Source: Akkermansiaceae bacterium
GTDB taxonomy: Bacteria; Verrucomicrobiota; Verrucomicrobiia; Verrucomicrobiales; Akkermansiaceae
DNA: 64,000 nt
Assembly: GCA_905182475.1 (NCBI GenBank)
Contig: CAJJBR010000045.1
Span: forward strand, 1-64,000
Direction: 5' to 3'
Below the pieces are notes generated by a model that was given only the letters and a program-made list of their open reading frames with translations, was not told where the DNA came from and made no database searches. Within the stretch, counting starts at the first letter, position 1. Every line of letters starts with the position of its first letter. The translations under genes and the position numbers were made by a program. This document shows, piece by piece, positions 19,572 to 28,947 of the stretch.

Positions 19572-20288
19572 ATGTTCTCCATCTGTCACACACGATCTTT
19601 CGTCGCCGCCCTCGGGTTGCTGGCTATGGTCGTGCCGTGCCAAGGACAGGGCGTTTCGAACGAGGAACTCCAAGAGTTCATTACCGGCCTCCAGGAGAAG
19701 AACAGGAATCTCCAGCGCGCACTCGTCGAGGCCAACAAAGCCGAGAAGAAATCCACCGAGCAACTCAACCAGGTGCGCGAGCGTCTGGAAGCTCTCGGAA
19801 AGAACCTTCTCGACGGTGGCGACGATCGCCTGATCCAAGCCGCCGCCGACCTTGAACTAGCAAGCGAGCACAACTCACAACTTGAATCCGCCTCGATGAA
19901 GCTCGTTGCTTCCGTCCAGGACTATCTCCGCGCCGCAGTCGTATCCGATCCGGATGCACGACTTCGTGTAGAAACTGCGATGAGAGTGCTTGACTCCATC
20001 AACGGACTCCGCCAGAAACCCCTTCCCGACGTCCGCACCGGCGACCTCCAGCAGGCGCGCGTCGTCAGTCTCGATCAATCAACTGGGATGTTGGTTCTCA
20101 ACCTAGGCGAAAGCCAGGGGGCAAGAATCGGTATGACATTCCGCCTTATGCACGGCCAACAGCCTTACGGAAAAGCCATCCTCGCAGATGTCCGCAAGTC
20201 TGTTTCAGGTGCTTTTGTTGAGCAAATCGATTTAAAGGAACACAATCCCCGGCTCGGCGACACCGCCGTCCTTCTAACACAAAATTAA
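19572..20288 (+). CDS. Secreted coiled-coil protein of unknown function inserted in the S10 operon
   Basis: 238 residues with a Sec signal peptide (SFVAALGLLAMVVPCQGQ, cleavage near residue 26). A Glu/Lys/Leu-rich coiled coil follows at about residues 30-85. Then come a helical middle and a C-terminal beta-rich domain (residues about 160-238) containing GESQGARIGMTFRLMHGQ and GDTAVLLTQN. The C-terminal domain resembles MreC- or FlgT-like beta domains in style; I do not claim homology. It is co-directional, lies 31 bases before rplV, and shares the C-rich codon preference of its ribosomal neighbours, so it appears co-transcribed with them. Why a periplasmic protein should sit between S19 and L22 is not evident. 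Confidence 0.82.
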   Translation: MFSICHTRSFVAALGLLAMVVPCQGQGVSNEELQEFITGLQEKNRNLQRALVEANKAEKKSTEQLNQVRERLEALGKNLLDGGDDRLIQAAADLELASEHNSQLESASMKLVASVQDYLRAAVVSDPDARLRVETAMRVLDSINGLRQKPLPDVRTGDLQQARVVSLDQSTGMLVLNLGESQGARIGMTFRLMHGQQPYGKAILADVRKSVSGAFVEQIDLKEHNPRLGDTAVLLTQN

Positions 20289-20318
20289 CTTTTCCCAAAC
20301 TCTCACCAAACCGCGACC

Positions 20319-20750
20319 ATGGAAGTCACCAGCACCACCAAATTTGTCCGTCTCTCGCCTAAAAAAGCGCGTGACGTAGCCCGTGAAATTCAGGGTCTCC
20401 CTGTTTCAAACGCCCTCGACATCCTTACCTTCACACCGAAGAAGGCTGCCTTCCTCATTGGGAAGACACTTAAAACCGCCATCGCAGATGCGGAGAATAA
20501 CTTCTCCCTCGATGCGAACTCCCTGGTAATCAAGGAAGCGGTAATCGGTGCAGGCCCGACCATGCGTCGTTTCAAGCCACGTGCCAAAGGTTCCGCAGGT
20601 GCCATCATTAAGCGCACCTCACACATTTCCGTCACCCTCGTAGGTGCCCCTCCTGAAAAGAAAAAGCGCGCTCCTAAAAAGAAAGCAGCCGCCAAGAATG
20701 CCGACAAGGCGCCCGCCGAAGAACCGGCCACAGAGGAAGCCTCCGCCTAA
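20319..20750 (+). CDS. rplV: 50S ribosomal protein L22 with Lys/Ala-rich C-terminal tail
   Basis: The L22 core (residues 1-110) includes VRLSPKKARDVAREIQG and GPTMRRFKPRAKGSAG. Beyond the usual end near residue 112 there is a tail of about 30 residues that is first Lys-rich (KKKRAPKKKAAAK), then acidic (EEPATEEASA). The tail is expected to be disordered. Confidence 0.95.
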   Translation: MEVTSTTKFVRLSPKKARDVAREIQGLPVSNALDILTFTPKKAAFLIGKTLKTAIADAENNFSLDANSLVIKEAVIGAGPTMRRFKPRAKGSAGAIIKRTSHISVTLVGAPPEKKKRAPKKKAAAKNADKAPAEEPATEEASA

Positions 20751-20783
20751 TCCCCCTTTTTCCAACACTCTCCACTTAACACC

Positions 20784-21584
20784 ATGGGTCAAAAAGTAAA
20801 TCCGATCGCCTTCCGCCTCGCTGTCAACAAAGACTGGCGTTCCAAATGGTATGCCTCCGGCAAGGACTATACCAACAAGCTTCACGAAGATCTCGCTATC
20901 CGCGCATACTTCAAAAACAAGCTTATCAACGCAGGCCTCGCCCGCGTCGTAATCGAGCGTGCTTGGAACAGCGTCCGCGTCACTCTCCACTCCTCCCGTC
21001 CCGGTCTCATCATCGGTCGCCAAGGTAAGGAAATCGAGATCATGACCAACGAAGTGCAGAAAATCTGCAAAGAGTCCCAAGTGAAACTCGATATTCTCGA
21101 AATCCGCAAGCCAGAGCTCGATGCGCAGCTTGTTGCAGAGCAAATCGCGATTCAGCTTGAGCGCCGGATCGCATTCCGCCGCGCCATGAAGCGCTCCATT
21201 CAGACTGCCATGGAATTCGGTGCCGAAGGCATTCGTGTCCGTTGCGGCGGCCGCCTCGGTGGTGCTGATATCGCCCGTGCAGAAAGCTACCGCGAAGGCA
21301 AAGTGCCTCTTCAAACACTTCGTGTCCCTCTCGACTACGGTTTTGCAGAAGCTCGCACGACTTACGGAATTATCGGAGTCAAATGCTGGGTCAACAAGAA
21401 GGAAGACGACGGCAAACCTGGTCCAGACCGTGGACGTGGTGACCGTGGAAACCGCGGAGGTGGTGATCGCCGCCAAGGTGGTGGAGACCGTCGTCCTGAC
21501 AACCGCCCGCAAGGTGGTGGTGCACCCGCACCAGCTCCTGCACCAGCAGCACCCGCTCCAGCAGCACCCGCCCCAACAGCTTAA
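20784..21584 (+). CDS. rpsC: 30S ribosomal protein S3 with low-complexity C-terminal tail
   Basis: The core of about 210 residues has the KH motif GLIIGRQGKEIE and the S3 C-terminal motif RVPLDYGFAEARTTYG. The remaining 55 residues are first Gly/Arg/Asp-rich (RGDRGNRGGGDRRQGGGD) and then a Pro-Ala repeat (APAPAPAAPAPAAPAP). The RGG-like part could bind RNA, which is inference. Confidence 0.95.
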   Translation: MGQKVNPIAFRLAVNKDWRSKWYASGKDYTNKLHEDLAIRAYFKNKLINAGLARVVIERAWNSVRVTLHSSRPGLIIGRQGKEIEIMTNEVQKICKESQVKLDILEIRKPELDAQLVAEQIAIQLERRIAFRRAMKRSIQTAMEFGAEGIRVRCGGRLGGADIARAESYREGKVPLQTLRVPLDYGFAEARTTYGIIGVKCWVNKKEDDGKPGPDRGRGDRGNRGGGDRRQGGGDRRPDNRPQGGGAPAPAPAPAAPAPAAPAPTA

Positions 21585-21624
21585 AACGCCTCAATACCTA
21601 ACACTTTAAAAGGAGAATATCGTC

Positions 21625-22044
21625 ATGCCTTTGATGCCCAAAAGAACCAAGTTCCGCAAGAGCCACCGCGGATCCCGCGCCGGGAATGCCCAGCGCGGTA
21701 CCACCGTCGCCTTCGGTGACTTCGGCCTCCAGACCCTCCAGCGCGGATGGTTGACCACCCGCCAGATCGAAGCCTGCCGGGTTGCGATCAACCGTTCTCT
21801 CAAGAGAAAAGGAAAAGTCTTCATCCGTGTCTTCCCACACAAATCTGTCACACGTCGTCCCCCTGAAACCCGTATGGGTAAAGGCAAGGGTGCTGTTGAT
21901 ACTTGGGTAGCCGTGATCCGCCCCGGCAACATGCTTTTCGAAGTCGCCGGTGTCCCAGAATCCGCCGCACGCGAAGCGATGCGCCTTGCTTCCTACAAGC
22001 TTGGTTTCCGCACACGCCTCGTGACACGCAATCCGCACCAATAA
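21625..22044 (+). CDS. rplP: 50S ribosomal protein L16
   Basis: 139 residues starting [16 protein letters not shown], with FGDFGLQTL and the conserved [16 protein letters not shown] loop. A good AAGGAG ribosome binding site lies before the ATG at 21625. Confidence 0.97.
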   Translation: MPLMPKRTKFRKSHRGSRAGNAQRGTTVAFGDFGLQTLQRGWLTTRQIEACRVAINRSLKRKGKVFIRVFPHKSVTRRPPETRMGKGKGAVDTWVAVIRPGNMLFEVAGVPESAAREAMRLASYKLGFRTRLVTRNPHQ

Positions 22045-22063
22045 CACTTACTCAGATACGACC

Positions 22064-22258
22064 ATGGCACTTACTAAAGCCAAAGACATCCGCGAACTCT
22101 CCGCAGACGAGCGCCTCAAACGCCTCCGTGACCTCAGACAGGAATCCATGAACCTGCGCCTCCAGCGCTCGGCAGGGACCCTCGAAAACCCGGCTCGCTT
22201 CAAGCAAGTGCGCCGCGAGATCGCACAAATCCTCACCATTTCCAACGACCAGGCGTAA
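22064..22258 (+). CDS. rpmC: 50S ribosomal protein L29
   Basis: 64 residues of mostly helical sequence with the L29 pattern (ELSADERLKRLRDLRQE, LRLQRSAGTLENPAR). It sits in the invariant L16-L29-S17 order. Confidence 0.94.
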   Translation: MALTKAKDIRELSADERLKRLRDLRQESMNLRLQRSAGTLENPARFKQVRREIAQILTISNDQA

Positions 22259-22281
22259 TTGCCTGAACCAAATCAAGTATT

Positions 22282-22560
22282 ATGAGCGAATCATCACAGG
22301 AAGCCACACCGGCAGTCCAGCACCTGCGCAAGACCCGCGTCGGCATCGTCATCTCCGATAAAATGGAGAAGACCATCGTCGTCGAGCACATCGCCCGTGT
22401 TCCTCACCCTAAGTTCAACAAGATCGTCAAACGCTCGAAGAAATACTACGTGCATGACGAAAAATCGGAAGCCGCCGTCGGCGACCGTGTCCGCATCATC
22501 GAGACCCGCCCGGTTTCCAAGCTTAAGCGCTGGGCACTTGATGAGGTTCTCTCCCACTAA
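22282..22560 (+). CDS. rpsQ: 30S ribosomal protein S17
   Basis: 92 residues. The first 15 (MSESSQEATPAVQHL) are a short acidic extension; the OB-fold core then follows with GIVISDKMEKTIVV and KKYYVHDE. Typical position before rplN. Confidence 0.95.
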   Translation: MSESSQEATPAVQHLRKTRVGIVISDKMEKTIVVEHIARVPHPKFNKIVKRSKKYYVHDEKSEAAVGDRVRIIETRPVSKLKRWALDEVLSH

Positions 22561-22596
22561 TTAAACGATTTTCCAACCCTTTACGACACCACTGAT

Positions 22597-22962
22597 ATGA
22601 TCCAGATGGAATCCAAAATCGCCGTTGCTGACAACACCGGCGCCCGCACCGCTAAAATGATTGGCGTCCTCGGAAAACGCACACGTTCCGCCCGAGTTGG
22701 CGACGTGATCACCGCCCACATCCGCGATTCCATTCCCACCGCCTCGGTGAAAAAAGGAGCCGTGGTCAAGGCCGTCATCGTCCGCACCGCTTTTCCCGTC
22801 CGCCGTCCCGATGGCTCCATCCTCCGCTTCGATTCGAACGCTTGCGTGCTTATCGACAAGGACAACAACCCGCGTGGCACCCGTATCTTCGGTCCTGTCG
22901 CCCGCGAGCTTCGTGAAAAACAATTCATGAAGATCGTTTCCCTCGCTCCCGAGGTTCTCTAA
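22597..22962 (+). CDS. rplN: 50S ribosomal protein L14
   Basis: 121 residues starting [17 protein letters not shown], with [11 protein letters not shown] and the ending [16 protein letters not shown]. First gene of the spc cluster, directly continuous with S10. Confidence 0.97.
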   Translation: MIQMESKIAVADNTGARTAKMIGVLGKRTRSARVGDVITAHIRDSIPTASVKKGAVVKAVIVRTAFPVRRPDGSILRFDSNACVLIDKDNNPRGTRIFGPVARELREKQFMKIVSLAPEVL

Positions 22963-22980
22963 TCCAAACGCACTTTTCCA

Positions 22981-23211
22981 ATGAGCACCATCAAGACACA
23001 CGTCAAAAAAGGCGACAACGTCCGGATCATCGCCGGCAATCACAAAGGCAAAGAGGGCCCAGTCCTCAGCGTGAACGCTGCAAAAGGCCTGGTTGTCGTA
23101 GAAGGTGGCCGCACAGTCACCAAGGCGACCCGTCCTTCCGAAGGCGATGAAGGCGGCCTCAAAACCGTCGATGCACCCGTCCACATCTCCAATGTAAAGA
23201 AACTGGGCTAA
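22981..23211 (+). CDS. rplX: 50S ribosomal protein L24
   Basis: 76 residues with the KOW motif [19 protein letters not shown] little shorter than many L24 proteins (about 100), ending right after the MHISNVK-like segment ([11 protein letters not shown]). Confidence 0.94.
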   Translation: MSTIKTHVKKGDNVRIIAGNHKGKEGPVLSVNAAKGLVVVEGGRTVTKATRPSEGDEGGLKTVDAPVHISNVKKLG

Positions 23212-23274
23212 GCCTTTCACAAGGCCGCCCGCGCTTAAGCGTTAACACAAACCACGCGCTGACCCGCTAAAATA

Positions 23275-23850
23275 ATGAGCATTCCTGCACTACAACAAAA
23301 ATACAAAGACACGGTAATCCCGGCTCTCAAAGAGAAGCTCGGATACACCAATCCGCATCAAGTTCCACAGCTTGAAAAAATCGTCGTTACTTCCTGCATG
23401 GGCAAAGCCCCAGACCGCAAGGTCGCAGTTGATGACGCAGTCGTCGAAATCTCCAAGATTACCGGCCAAAAGCCTTCCATTACTTTCTCGAAGAAGGCTG
23501 TTGCCAACTTCAAGCTCCGTGAAGGTGAGCCACTCGGTGCACGCGTTACCCTCCGTGGCGAGCGCATGTGGGAATTCCTCCACCGCTTCATCAATGTAAC
23601 TGCTCCAAACATTCGTGACTTTCGTGGTATCTCCCCGAAATCCTTCGATGGACGTGGAAACTACGCCTGCGGCATTTCTGACCAGACCATTTTCCCTGAG
23701 ATCGAAATCGACCAGGTGAAACGCGTGATCGGGTTCGACCTGATTTTTGTCACCTCCGCCAAAACCAACGACGAGGGGCGCGAGCTTCTCTCCGCCCTCG
23801 GCATGCCCTTCCGCGACGTCAAGAAGGCCGAGGAAGTAGCCACCGCATAA
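23275..23850 (+). CDS. rplE: 50S ribosomal protein L5
   Basis: 191 residues with VPQLEKIVVTSCMG, RGERMWEFL and the conserved FDGRGNYACGISDQTIFPE. rpsN (S14), which usually follows, is absent; rpsH comes next after 33 bases. Confidence 0.96.
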   Translation: MSIPALQQKYKDTVIPALKEKLGYTNPHQVPQLEKIVVTSCMGKAPDRKVAVDDAVVEISKITGQKPSITFSKKAVANFKLREGEPLGARVTLRGERMWEFLHRFINVTAPNIRDFRGISPKSFDGRGNYACGISDQTIFPEIEIDQVKRVIGFDLIFVTSAKTNDEGRELLSALGMPFRDVKKAEEVATA

Positions 23851-23883
23851 CCCGCAACGAAAATTTAATAGGAAACCAAACCA

Positions 23884-24279
23884 ATGGCAGTTCTCACAGA
23901 TCCAATCTCCGACTTCCTTACCCGTTTCAAAAACGCAGCACGCGCCGGAAACGAGGAATTCATCGCACCATACTCCAAAATCAAGGCGGATATCGCCGAG
24001 ATCCTCAAGCAAGAGGGTTACCTCTGGAAATACGAGGTAATCACCGGCGAGCGCACCGAACTTAAGGTCAGCCCTAAGTTCATCGATGGTCGCCCCGTCC
24101 TCACCGATCTCAAACGCGTCTCCAAACCGGGTCGTCGCCAATACGTCGGCTCCCAGGATATCCCACGCGTCCTGTCCGGCCTCGGCATTTCCATCCTTTC
24201 GACTTCGAAAGGTGTGATGTCCGGTGCATCCGCAAAACGTCAGAAGCTTGGTGGAGAAATCCTCGCCAACATCTGGTAA
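23884..24279 (+). CDS. rpsH: 30S ribosomal protein S8
   Basis: 131 residues starting MAVLTDPISDFLTRFKNA, ending with GLGISILSTSKGVMSG and GGEILANIW. In E. coli S8 represses the spc operon; no matching RNA site was identified here. Confidence 0.96.
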   Translation: MAVLTDPISDFLTRFKNAARAGNEEFIAPYSKIKADIAEILKQEGYLWKYEVITGERTELKVSPKFIDGRPVLTDLKRVSKPGRRQYVGSQDIPRVLSGLGISILSTSKGVMSGASAKRQKLGGEILANIW

Positions 24280-24306
24280 CCCCCTAACTCGAACCTACTT
24301 CATACA

Positions 24307-24846
24307 ATGTCACGAGTCGGACTCAAACCAATCTCACTTCCTGAAAAGGTCGCCGTCAATGTTGATGGCAACGTTGTCAACGTCGAAGGCCCTAAGGGCA
24401 AACTCGACTTCAGCGTCCCTGCAGGAATCTCCCTCAAGAGCGAAGACGGAAACGTCGTCGTCTCCCGCGAAACCGAGCAACGCGAACACCGCGCCCTTCA
24501 CGGCACAGTTCGCAGTATCGTTAACAACATGATCACTGGCGTTTCCGAAGGATTCACCAAGGATCTTGAAATCCACGGTGTCGGTCTCCGCGCAGCTGTT
24601 AAGGGATCGGATCTCGATCTTTCCCTTGGCCGCTCCCACCCACTCCTCCATCCTATCCCATCCGGCCTTACCGTCACGGTGAAAGATAACACCAAGATCA
24701 AGGTCGAGGGCATCGACAAACAACTCGTCGGCCAGTTCGCAGCTGAAGTTCGTAGCTTCTACAAACCTGAGCCTTACAAAGGCAAAGGTGTCCGTTACGT
24801 CGGCGAAAAAGTCCGCCGTAAGGAAGGCAAGAGCGTCGGTAAATAA
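24307..24846 (+). CDS. rplF: 50S ribosomal protein L6
   Basis: 179 residues made of the two duplicated L6 folds, with NMITGVSEGFTKDLEIHGVG and the C-terminal EPYKGKGVRYVGEKVRRKEG. The usual length is kept. Confidence 0.96.
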   Translation: MSRVGLKPISLPEKVAVNVDGNVVNVEGPKGKLDFSVPAGISLKSEDGNVVVSRETEQREHRALHGTVRSIVNNMITGVSEGFTKDLEIHGVGLRAAVKGSDLDLSLGRSHPLLHPIPSGLTVTVKDNTKIKVEGIDKQLVGQFAAEVRSFYKPEPYKGKGVRYVGEKVRRKEGKSVGK

Positions 24847-24866
24847 CCATAAAACATCTCCGTTAA

Positions 24867-25223
24867 ATGAGCACAATCCAACGCAAATCCATCCGTCAGC
24901 GGATCCACAAACGTATCCGCCGCAAGGTATCCGGAACTCCGGCACGTCCGCGTCTTGCCGTCTATTTCTCCAACCAGCACGTCTATGTGCAGTTGATCGA
25001 CGACACCGTAGGCCGCACGATCGTTTCCGCATCGAGCATGGACAAAGCCTTCGAAGGCCACGCCTCCAACGTCACTACCGCCCAGAAGGTCGGTAAGCTG
25101 ATTGCGGAACGCGCCCTGGAAGCAAAAGTCACCGACGCGGTCTTCGACCGTGGAGGCCACCTCTATCACGGCAAGGTCAAAGCCCTTGCTGACGCAGCCC
25201 GCGAAGCCGGACTTAAATTCTAA
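24867..25223 (+). CDS. rplR: 50S ribosomal protein L18
   Basis: 118 residues, binds 5S rRNA. Conserved [17 protein letters not shown] at the N-terminus and AEREAGLKF-like ending (AAREAGLKF), with [16 protein letters not shown]. Confidence 0.96.
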   Translation: MSTIQRKSIRQRIHKRIRRKVSGTPARPRLAVYFSNQHVYVQLIDDTVGRTIVSASSMDKAFEGHASNVTTAQKVGKLIAERALEAKVTDAVFDRGGHLYHGKVKALADAAREAGLKF

Positions 25224-25235
25224 TCTCCCTATCAA

Positions 25236-25982
25236 ATGGCTAATACTCCAGAAAACGAAAGCGCCGCAGTCCCGGCAGCAGCAGAAACTCCGAAACCGGC
25301 AACAGCGCCGAACGTTTCTCCAGCAGCTCCGGCTGCATCAGCACCCGCACAATCCGGCCCTCCACAAGGTGGTGGATATCAAGGCGGCGGTGGCGGCGGC
25401 GGTGGAAACCGTGGCGGCTTTGGCGGTGGACGTGGCGGTGGACGCGGACGCGGACGTGGTGGCCCACGCCGCGAGGAACGCGCAGCTCCTACAGATGCCG
25501 ATGGCAACGAGCTTTCCGAAAAAGTGGTCTTTATCAACCGCTGTTCGAAAGTCGTAAAAGGCGGACGCCGTTTCAGTTTCTCTGCCCTCGTGGTTTGTGG
25601 AAACAAAAAGGGCAAAGTCGGAGTCGGCTTCGGCAAGGCCAACGAAGTCGCCGACTGCATCCGCAAGGCGAGTGAAGCTGCCCGCAAGGTTCTCGTGCCA
25701 ATGAACATCGTTGACGGAACTATCCCTCACGAAATCTGCGCTGAGTTCGGTGGTGGCAAGGTTCTCCTTAAGCCAGCATCACCCGGAACAGGAATTATCG
25801 CCGGTGGCGGTGTCCGTGCCGTATGCGAGGCCGTCGGTATCCGCGACGTCCTAGCCAAATCCATGGGCTCCTCCAATCACGCAAACGTTGTCAAAGCGAC
25901 TCTCAAAGCACTTTCTTCCGTCCGCACCCGCGACCAGATCCTCGGATCCCGCGGCAAGCAAAAAAAGGAAAAGAGCATTTGA
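25236..25982 (+). CDS. rpsE: 30S ribosomal protein S5 with long Gly/Arg-rich N-terminal extension
   Basis: The normal S5 domain begins near residue 88 ([20 protein letters not shown]) and includes [13 protein letters not shown] and [18 protein letters not shown]. It is preceded by an Ala/Pro-rich segment and then an RGG-like run ([17 protein letters not shown]). Total length is 248 residues against about 167 in E. coli. No closer conserved ATG in frame gives a shorter product, so the extension appears genuine. rpmD (L30) is missing downstream. Confidence 0.95.
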   Translation: MANTPENESAAVPAAAETPKPATAPNVSPAAPAASAPAQSGPPQGGGYQGGGGGGGGNRGGFGGGRGGGRGRGRGGPRREERAAPTDADGNELSEKVVFINRCSKVVKGGRRFSFSALVVCGNKKGKVGVGFGKANEVADCIRKASEAARKVLVPMNIVDGTIPHEICAEFGGGKVLLKPASPGTGIIAGGGVRAVCEAVGIRDVLAKSMGSSNHANVVKATLKALSSVRTRDQILGSRGKQKKEKSI

Positions 25983-26051
25983 TATTCGAAATTGGATATT
26001 GGGAAGAAACTTAATATCCAATCCCTAATCACTTAATACCCATTTACTATC

Positions 26052-26549
26052 ATGGAACTCCATAATCTCAGCCCGAATCCAGGATCCAAGCATCGTGTTA
26101 AGCGCCTCGGCGCTGGCGAAAGCTCCGGCCAGGGTAAAACCGCAGGCAAAGGCCACAAAGGTCAGAAAGCACGCTCCGGCAGCGGAACCCGCGTTGGTTT
26201 CGAAGGCGGCCAGATGCCCCTTCACCGTCGTCTTCCAAAGCGCGGCTTCAACAACTTCGATTTCCGTTACACATGGAACGTCGTGAACGTTGGGGATCTC
26301 GATCGCTGCTTCAAATCCGGCGACACCATCAATGAAGCTGCCCTCCGCGCATGCGGCCTGGTCAACAATCCTTCTGATAAGATCAAACTCCTCGGTGACG
26401 GCGAAGTTGAAAACTCCTACAAGGTCGTTTTCCACAAAGTCAGCAAGACCGCCCGCGAGAAGATTGAAAAAGCAGGTGGAAGCTTCGGCGAACCCGCTCC
26501 TAAAACCCGGACACCAGTCGATCCGGAAGCAGACACATCCGAAGCTTGA
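26052..26549 (+). CDS. rplO: 50S ribosomal protein L15
   Basis: 165 residues starting MELHNLSPNPGSKHRVKRLG, with GKTAGKGHKGQKARSG and GQMPLHRRLPKRGFNN. The last 20 residues (TRTPVDPEADTSEA) are an acidic tail. The 70 bases before it hold an AT-rich TTGGATATTGGG / TTAATATCCAA imperfect hairpin. Confidence 0.95.
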   Translation: MELHNLSPNPGSKHRVKRLGAGESSGQGKTAGKGHKGQKARSGSGTRVGFEGGQMPLHRRLPKRGFNNFDFRYTWNVVNVGDLDRCFKSGDTINEAALRACGLVNNPSDKIKLLGDGEVENSYKVVFHKVSKTAREKIEKAGGSFGEPAPKTRTPVDPEADTSEA

Positions 26550-26577
26550 TCGCTCCGGTAGCCATCATTTGATTTGA

Positions 26578-26607
26578 GGAGAGGAAGCACTTGCACGCTT
26601 CCTCTCC
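26578..26607 (+). promoter_or_regulatory. Strong hairpin between rplO and secY
   Basis: GGAGAGGAAGC (26578-26588) pairs perfectly with GCTTCCTCTCC (26597-26607) around an 8-base loop. There is no T-tract directly after it, so it could be an attenuator or processing site that lowers secY expression relative to the ribosomal genes. Smaller GC hairpins follow at about 26620-26670. Confidence 0.5.
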
Positions 26608-26674
26608 GTGCTATTAAAACCCCGCGTCCGGTGAGCCGGATGCGAATGAACCAACCGGGCGAAGCCCGCCGCAG

Positions 26675-26706
26675 TTGAAGTTTGAAATTTAAAGTTTGAA
26701 GTTTCC
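26675..26706 (+). repeat. AT-rich start-associated repeat before secY
   Basis: Reads TTGAAGTTTGAAATTTAAAG then TTTGAAGTTTCC and ends nine bases before the secY ATG. Nearly identical in pattern to the copies at 19531-19562 and, on the minus strand, 58620-58657. Confidence 0.65.
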
Positions 26707-26715
26707 GAAACCATC

Positions 26716-28200
26716 ATGATCTCAGCATTTGCGAACACCTGGAAAATCCCTGAATTGCGGGACAGGATTCTTTTTACCCTAGCCCTCGTCGTAATCGTCC
26801 GCCTTGGCGTTCACATCACCCTTCCTGGTGTTGATGCGACTGTTATCAAGGCATGGCTCGACAGCGTTGCAAAACAGGACGCTACCGAAGCGGGCGGGAT
26901 GACCGCACTCCTAACCGTTTTCTCTGGAGGCGGTCTCACCCAATGCGGTGTATTTGCACTCGGCATCATGCCCTATATCTCCGCATCCATTATGGTGCAG
27001 TTGATGACGGCCATTGTTCCCAAGTTTTCCCGCCTCGCCCGTGAAGACGGCGGTCGGCAGAAAATCACCCAATACACCCGCTACATCACCATCGTAATTG
27101 CGTTGGTGCAGGGCTTCTTCGTCGCGAAATCCCTCACCAATCCCGGAAACATTCCGTATATGGCCGGGATCGAGAAATTCGGAAACCTTGTTCCAAACCC
27201 CACCGTCACTTGGTTCGCTCTCACCGTTCTCACCATCGTTGCTGGTACCATCCTCCTCATGTGGCTCGGCGATCAGATCACCGAGAAGGGTATCGGTAAT
27301 GGTATTTCCATCATCATTACGGTGAACATCATCTCCGCCCTTCCCGGCGCACTCATCCAGGCATGGACTTACTTCACCTCTGGTGATCCGTTCCGCGCCA
27401 TCATGATGGTCGTTATGGTCGCCCTTCTCCTAGTCGTTATCGCGGGAACCATCGCGATTACCCAGGCACAGAGGAAAATTGCCGTCCAATACGCCAAGCG
27501 TGTGGTCGGGCGTAAACAGATGGGCGGTCAGACCCAATATCTCCCGCTGAAGGTGAACTACGCAGGCGTGATGCCTATCATCTTCGCATCCGCAGTCCTT
27601 TCACTGCCTCCCATGATGCTTCAATGGTTCTTCCCTGGACAAGCATGGGCTACCAAGCTTTATGGTGAACTCGTTGGCGGCGGCATGTGGTATTACATCC
27701 TCGGTGGTGTCGGTATCTTCCTGTTCTCTTACTTCTGGGTGGCAATGATGTTCCAGCCCTCCCAGATCGCGGAAGACCTCAAGCGCAACGGCGGATACAT
27801 TCCCGGACAGCGCCCTGGTAAACCGACTGCGGATTTCCTCGACTTCACGATGACTCGTCTGACTTTCGCGGGTGCCATCTTCCTTGCTTCCCTGTTCTTC
27901 CTTCCTGCGCTAATCGGAAAACTCGTAGGCCTTCCTCCTGGATCGCTCGTTCTCCACTTCTTCGGCGGAACTTCGCTCCTGATCATGGTCGGAGTTGTCC
28001 TCGACGTGATGCGTCAGGTGGAAACACACCTTCTCCAGAAGCATTACGATGGTTTCCTACGCAAAGGAAAACTCAAAGGCCGCTACGATCGCCTCGGCAA
28101 CCAGAACAACGCCGCACCACGCAATGCGATCGTGTATCTCTGGACCGTGATCGCGATCCTGATCGTGCTTGCAATCACAGCCTGGATCTACCAGCGCTAA
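26716..28200 (+). CDS. secY: Protein translocase subunit SecY
   Basis: Channel-forming inner-membrane subunit of the Sec translocon. 494 residues with about ten membrane segments, the plug region LTVFSGGGLTQCGVFALGIMP near the start of TM2 (shown in part), GDQITEKGIGNGISIIITV and GGYIPGQRPGKPT. It is longer than E. coli SecY (443), mostly in an enlarged periplasmic loop around residues 40-70 and in the C-terminal third. It lies between rplO and adk as in many spc operons. Confidence 0.96.
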   Translation: MISAFANTWKIPELRDRILFTLALVVIVRLGVHITLPGVDATVIKAWLDSVAKQDATEAGGMTALLTVFSGGGLTQCGVFALGIMPYISASIMVQLMTAIVPKFSRLAREDGGRQKITQYTRYITIVIALVQGFFVAKSLTNPGNIPYMAGIEKFGNLVPNPTVTWFALTVLTIVAGTILLMWLGDQITEKGIGNGISIIITVNIISALPGALIQAWTYFTSGDPFRAIMMVVMVALLLVVIAGTIAITQAQRKIAVQYAKRVVGRKQMGGQTQYLPLKVNYAGVMPIIFASAVLSLPPMMLQWFFPGQAWATKLYGELVGGGMWYYILGGVGIFLFSYFWVAMMFQPSQIAEDLKRNGGYIPGQRPGKPTADFLDFTMTRLTFAGAIFLASLFFLPALIGKLVGLPPGSLVLHFFGGTSLLIMVGVVLDVMRQVETHLLQKHYDGFLRKGKLKGRYDRLGNQNNAAPRNAIVYLWTVIAILIVLAITAWIYQR

Positions 28201-28308
28201 CCAAGGAGGGGCTGCATTCTGCTGCCCAGCAACCAGAGCGCCCAAGCGCAGTCTTCCGTTCTCAATTCCTATCTGGCAGCAGAAAGCAGCCACTCCTTGC
28301 CACCTCCA

Positions 28309-28947
28309 ATGCGCGTCGTCCTTCTCGGTCCCCCAGCCTCCGGCAAAGGAACCCACGGGCGACGTCTCGCAACCGCGCTTAAGCTGGATTACCTCAGCAC
28401 CGGTGCCTTGCTCCGTGAAAACATGGAAGAGGGGACTTCTCTCGGGCTCGCTGCGGAACCCATCCTTGCCCGTGGCGGTTATCTGTCGGACGAGCTGATG
28501 TGTCCTGTAATCGGAGATTGGTTCGAAAAACATCCAGACAGCCCCGGGTGGGTGCTCGATGGTTTTCCCCGAAGCCTCCCCCAAGCGGAGTATCTTGATC
28601 AGAAGCTTTCGGAAAACGGCCTCTCCTTTGATGCTGCCATCTCTCTTGAAGTCCCTTTCGAAGAACTACTCGAACGAATCCGCAATCGCGTCGAGTGCCC
28701 GGAATGCCGTTGGTCTGGCCAAATAAACCAGCTTTCCAGCGAACGGAATTGCCCAAAATGCGGCCATCTTGCCGCCCCCCGCGCAGATGATGACGAAGAA
28801 AACTTCCGCAATCGCCACAACGAGTTCATTCAACTCACCGTCCCAGTGATTGACCGCTACCGCGAGACAGGCAAACTTCTTTCCATCCCGGCGACCGCCC
28901 CCAAAGACGAAGTCGCCGCCACCATCCTTTCTAGTTTAAAGTTTTAG
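28309..28947 (+). CDS. adk: Adenylate kinase (zinc-LID type)
   Basis: Catalyses ATP + AMP to 2 ADP. The ATG at 28309 (MRVVLLGPPASGKGTHGRRL) gives 212 residues; a TTG at 28297 adds four residues. The P-loop GPPASGKGTH departs slightly from the usual GPPGAGKGTQ. The LID holds a four-cysteine set (CPEC and CPKC), which suggests a structural zinc. GFPRSLPQAEYLD and the TG/LLRE AMP-binding residues are present. The last codons (Ser-Leu-Lys-Phe-stop) lie inside the AT-rich repeat that precedes map. Confidence 0.9.
   Translation: MRVVLLGPPASGKGTHGRRLATALKLDYLSTGALLRENMEEGTSLGLAAEPILARGGYLSDELMCPVIGDWFEKHPDSPGWVLDGFPRSLPQAEYLDQKLSENGLSFDAAISLEVPFEELLERIRNRVECPECRWSGQINQLSSERNCPKCGHLAAPRADDDEENFRNRHNEFIQLTVPVIDRYRETGKLLSIPATAPKDEVAATILSSLKF

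Noticed and set aside
25338..25730. Low-complexity minus-strand frames opposite the S5 extension
   Set aside because: Generated by the GGC/CGT-rich repeat coding for Gly/Arg.
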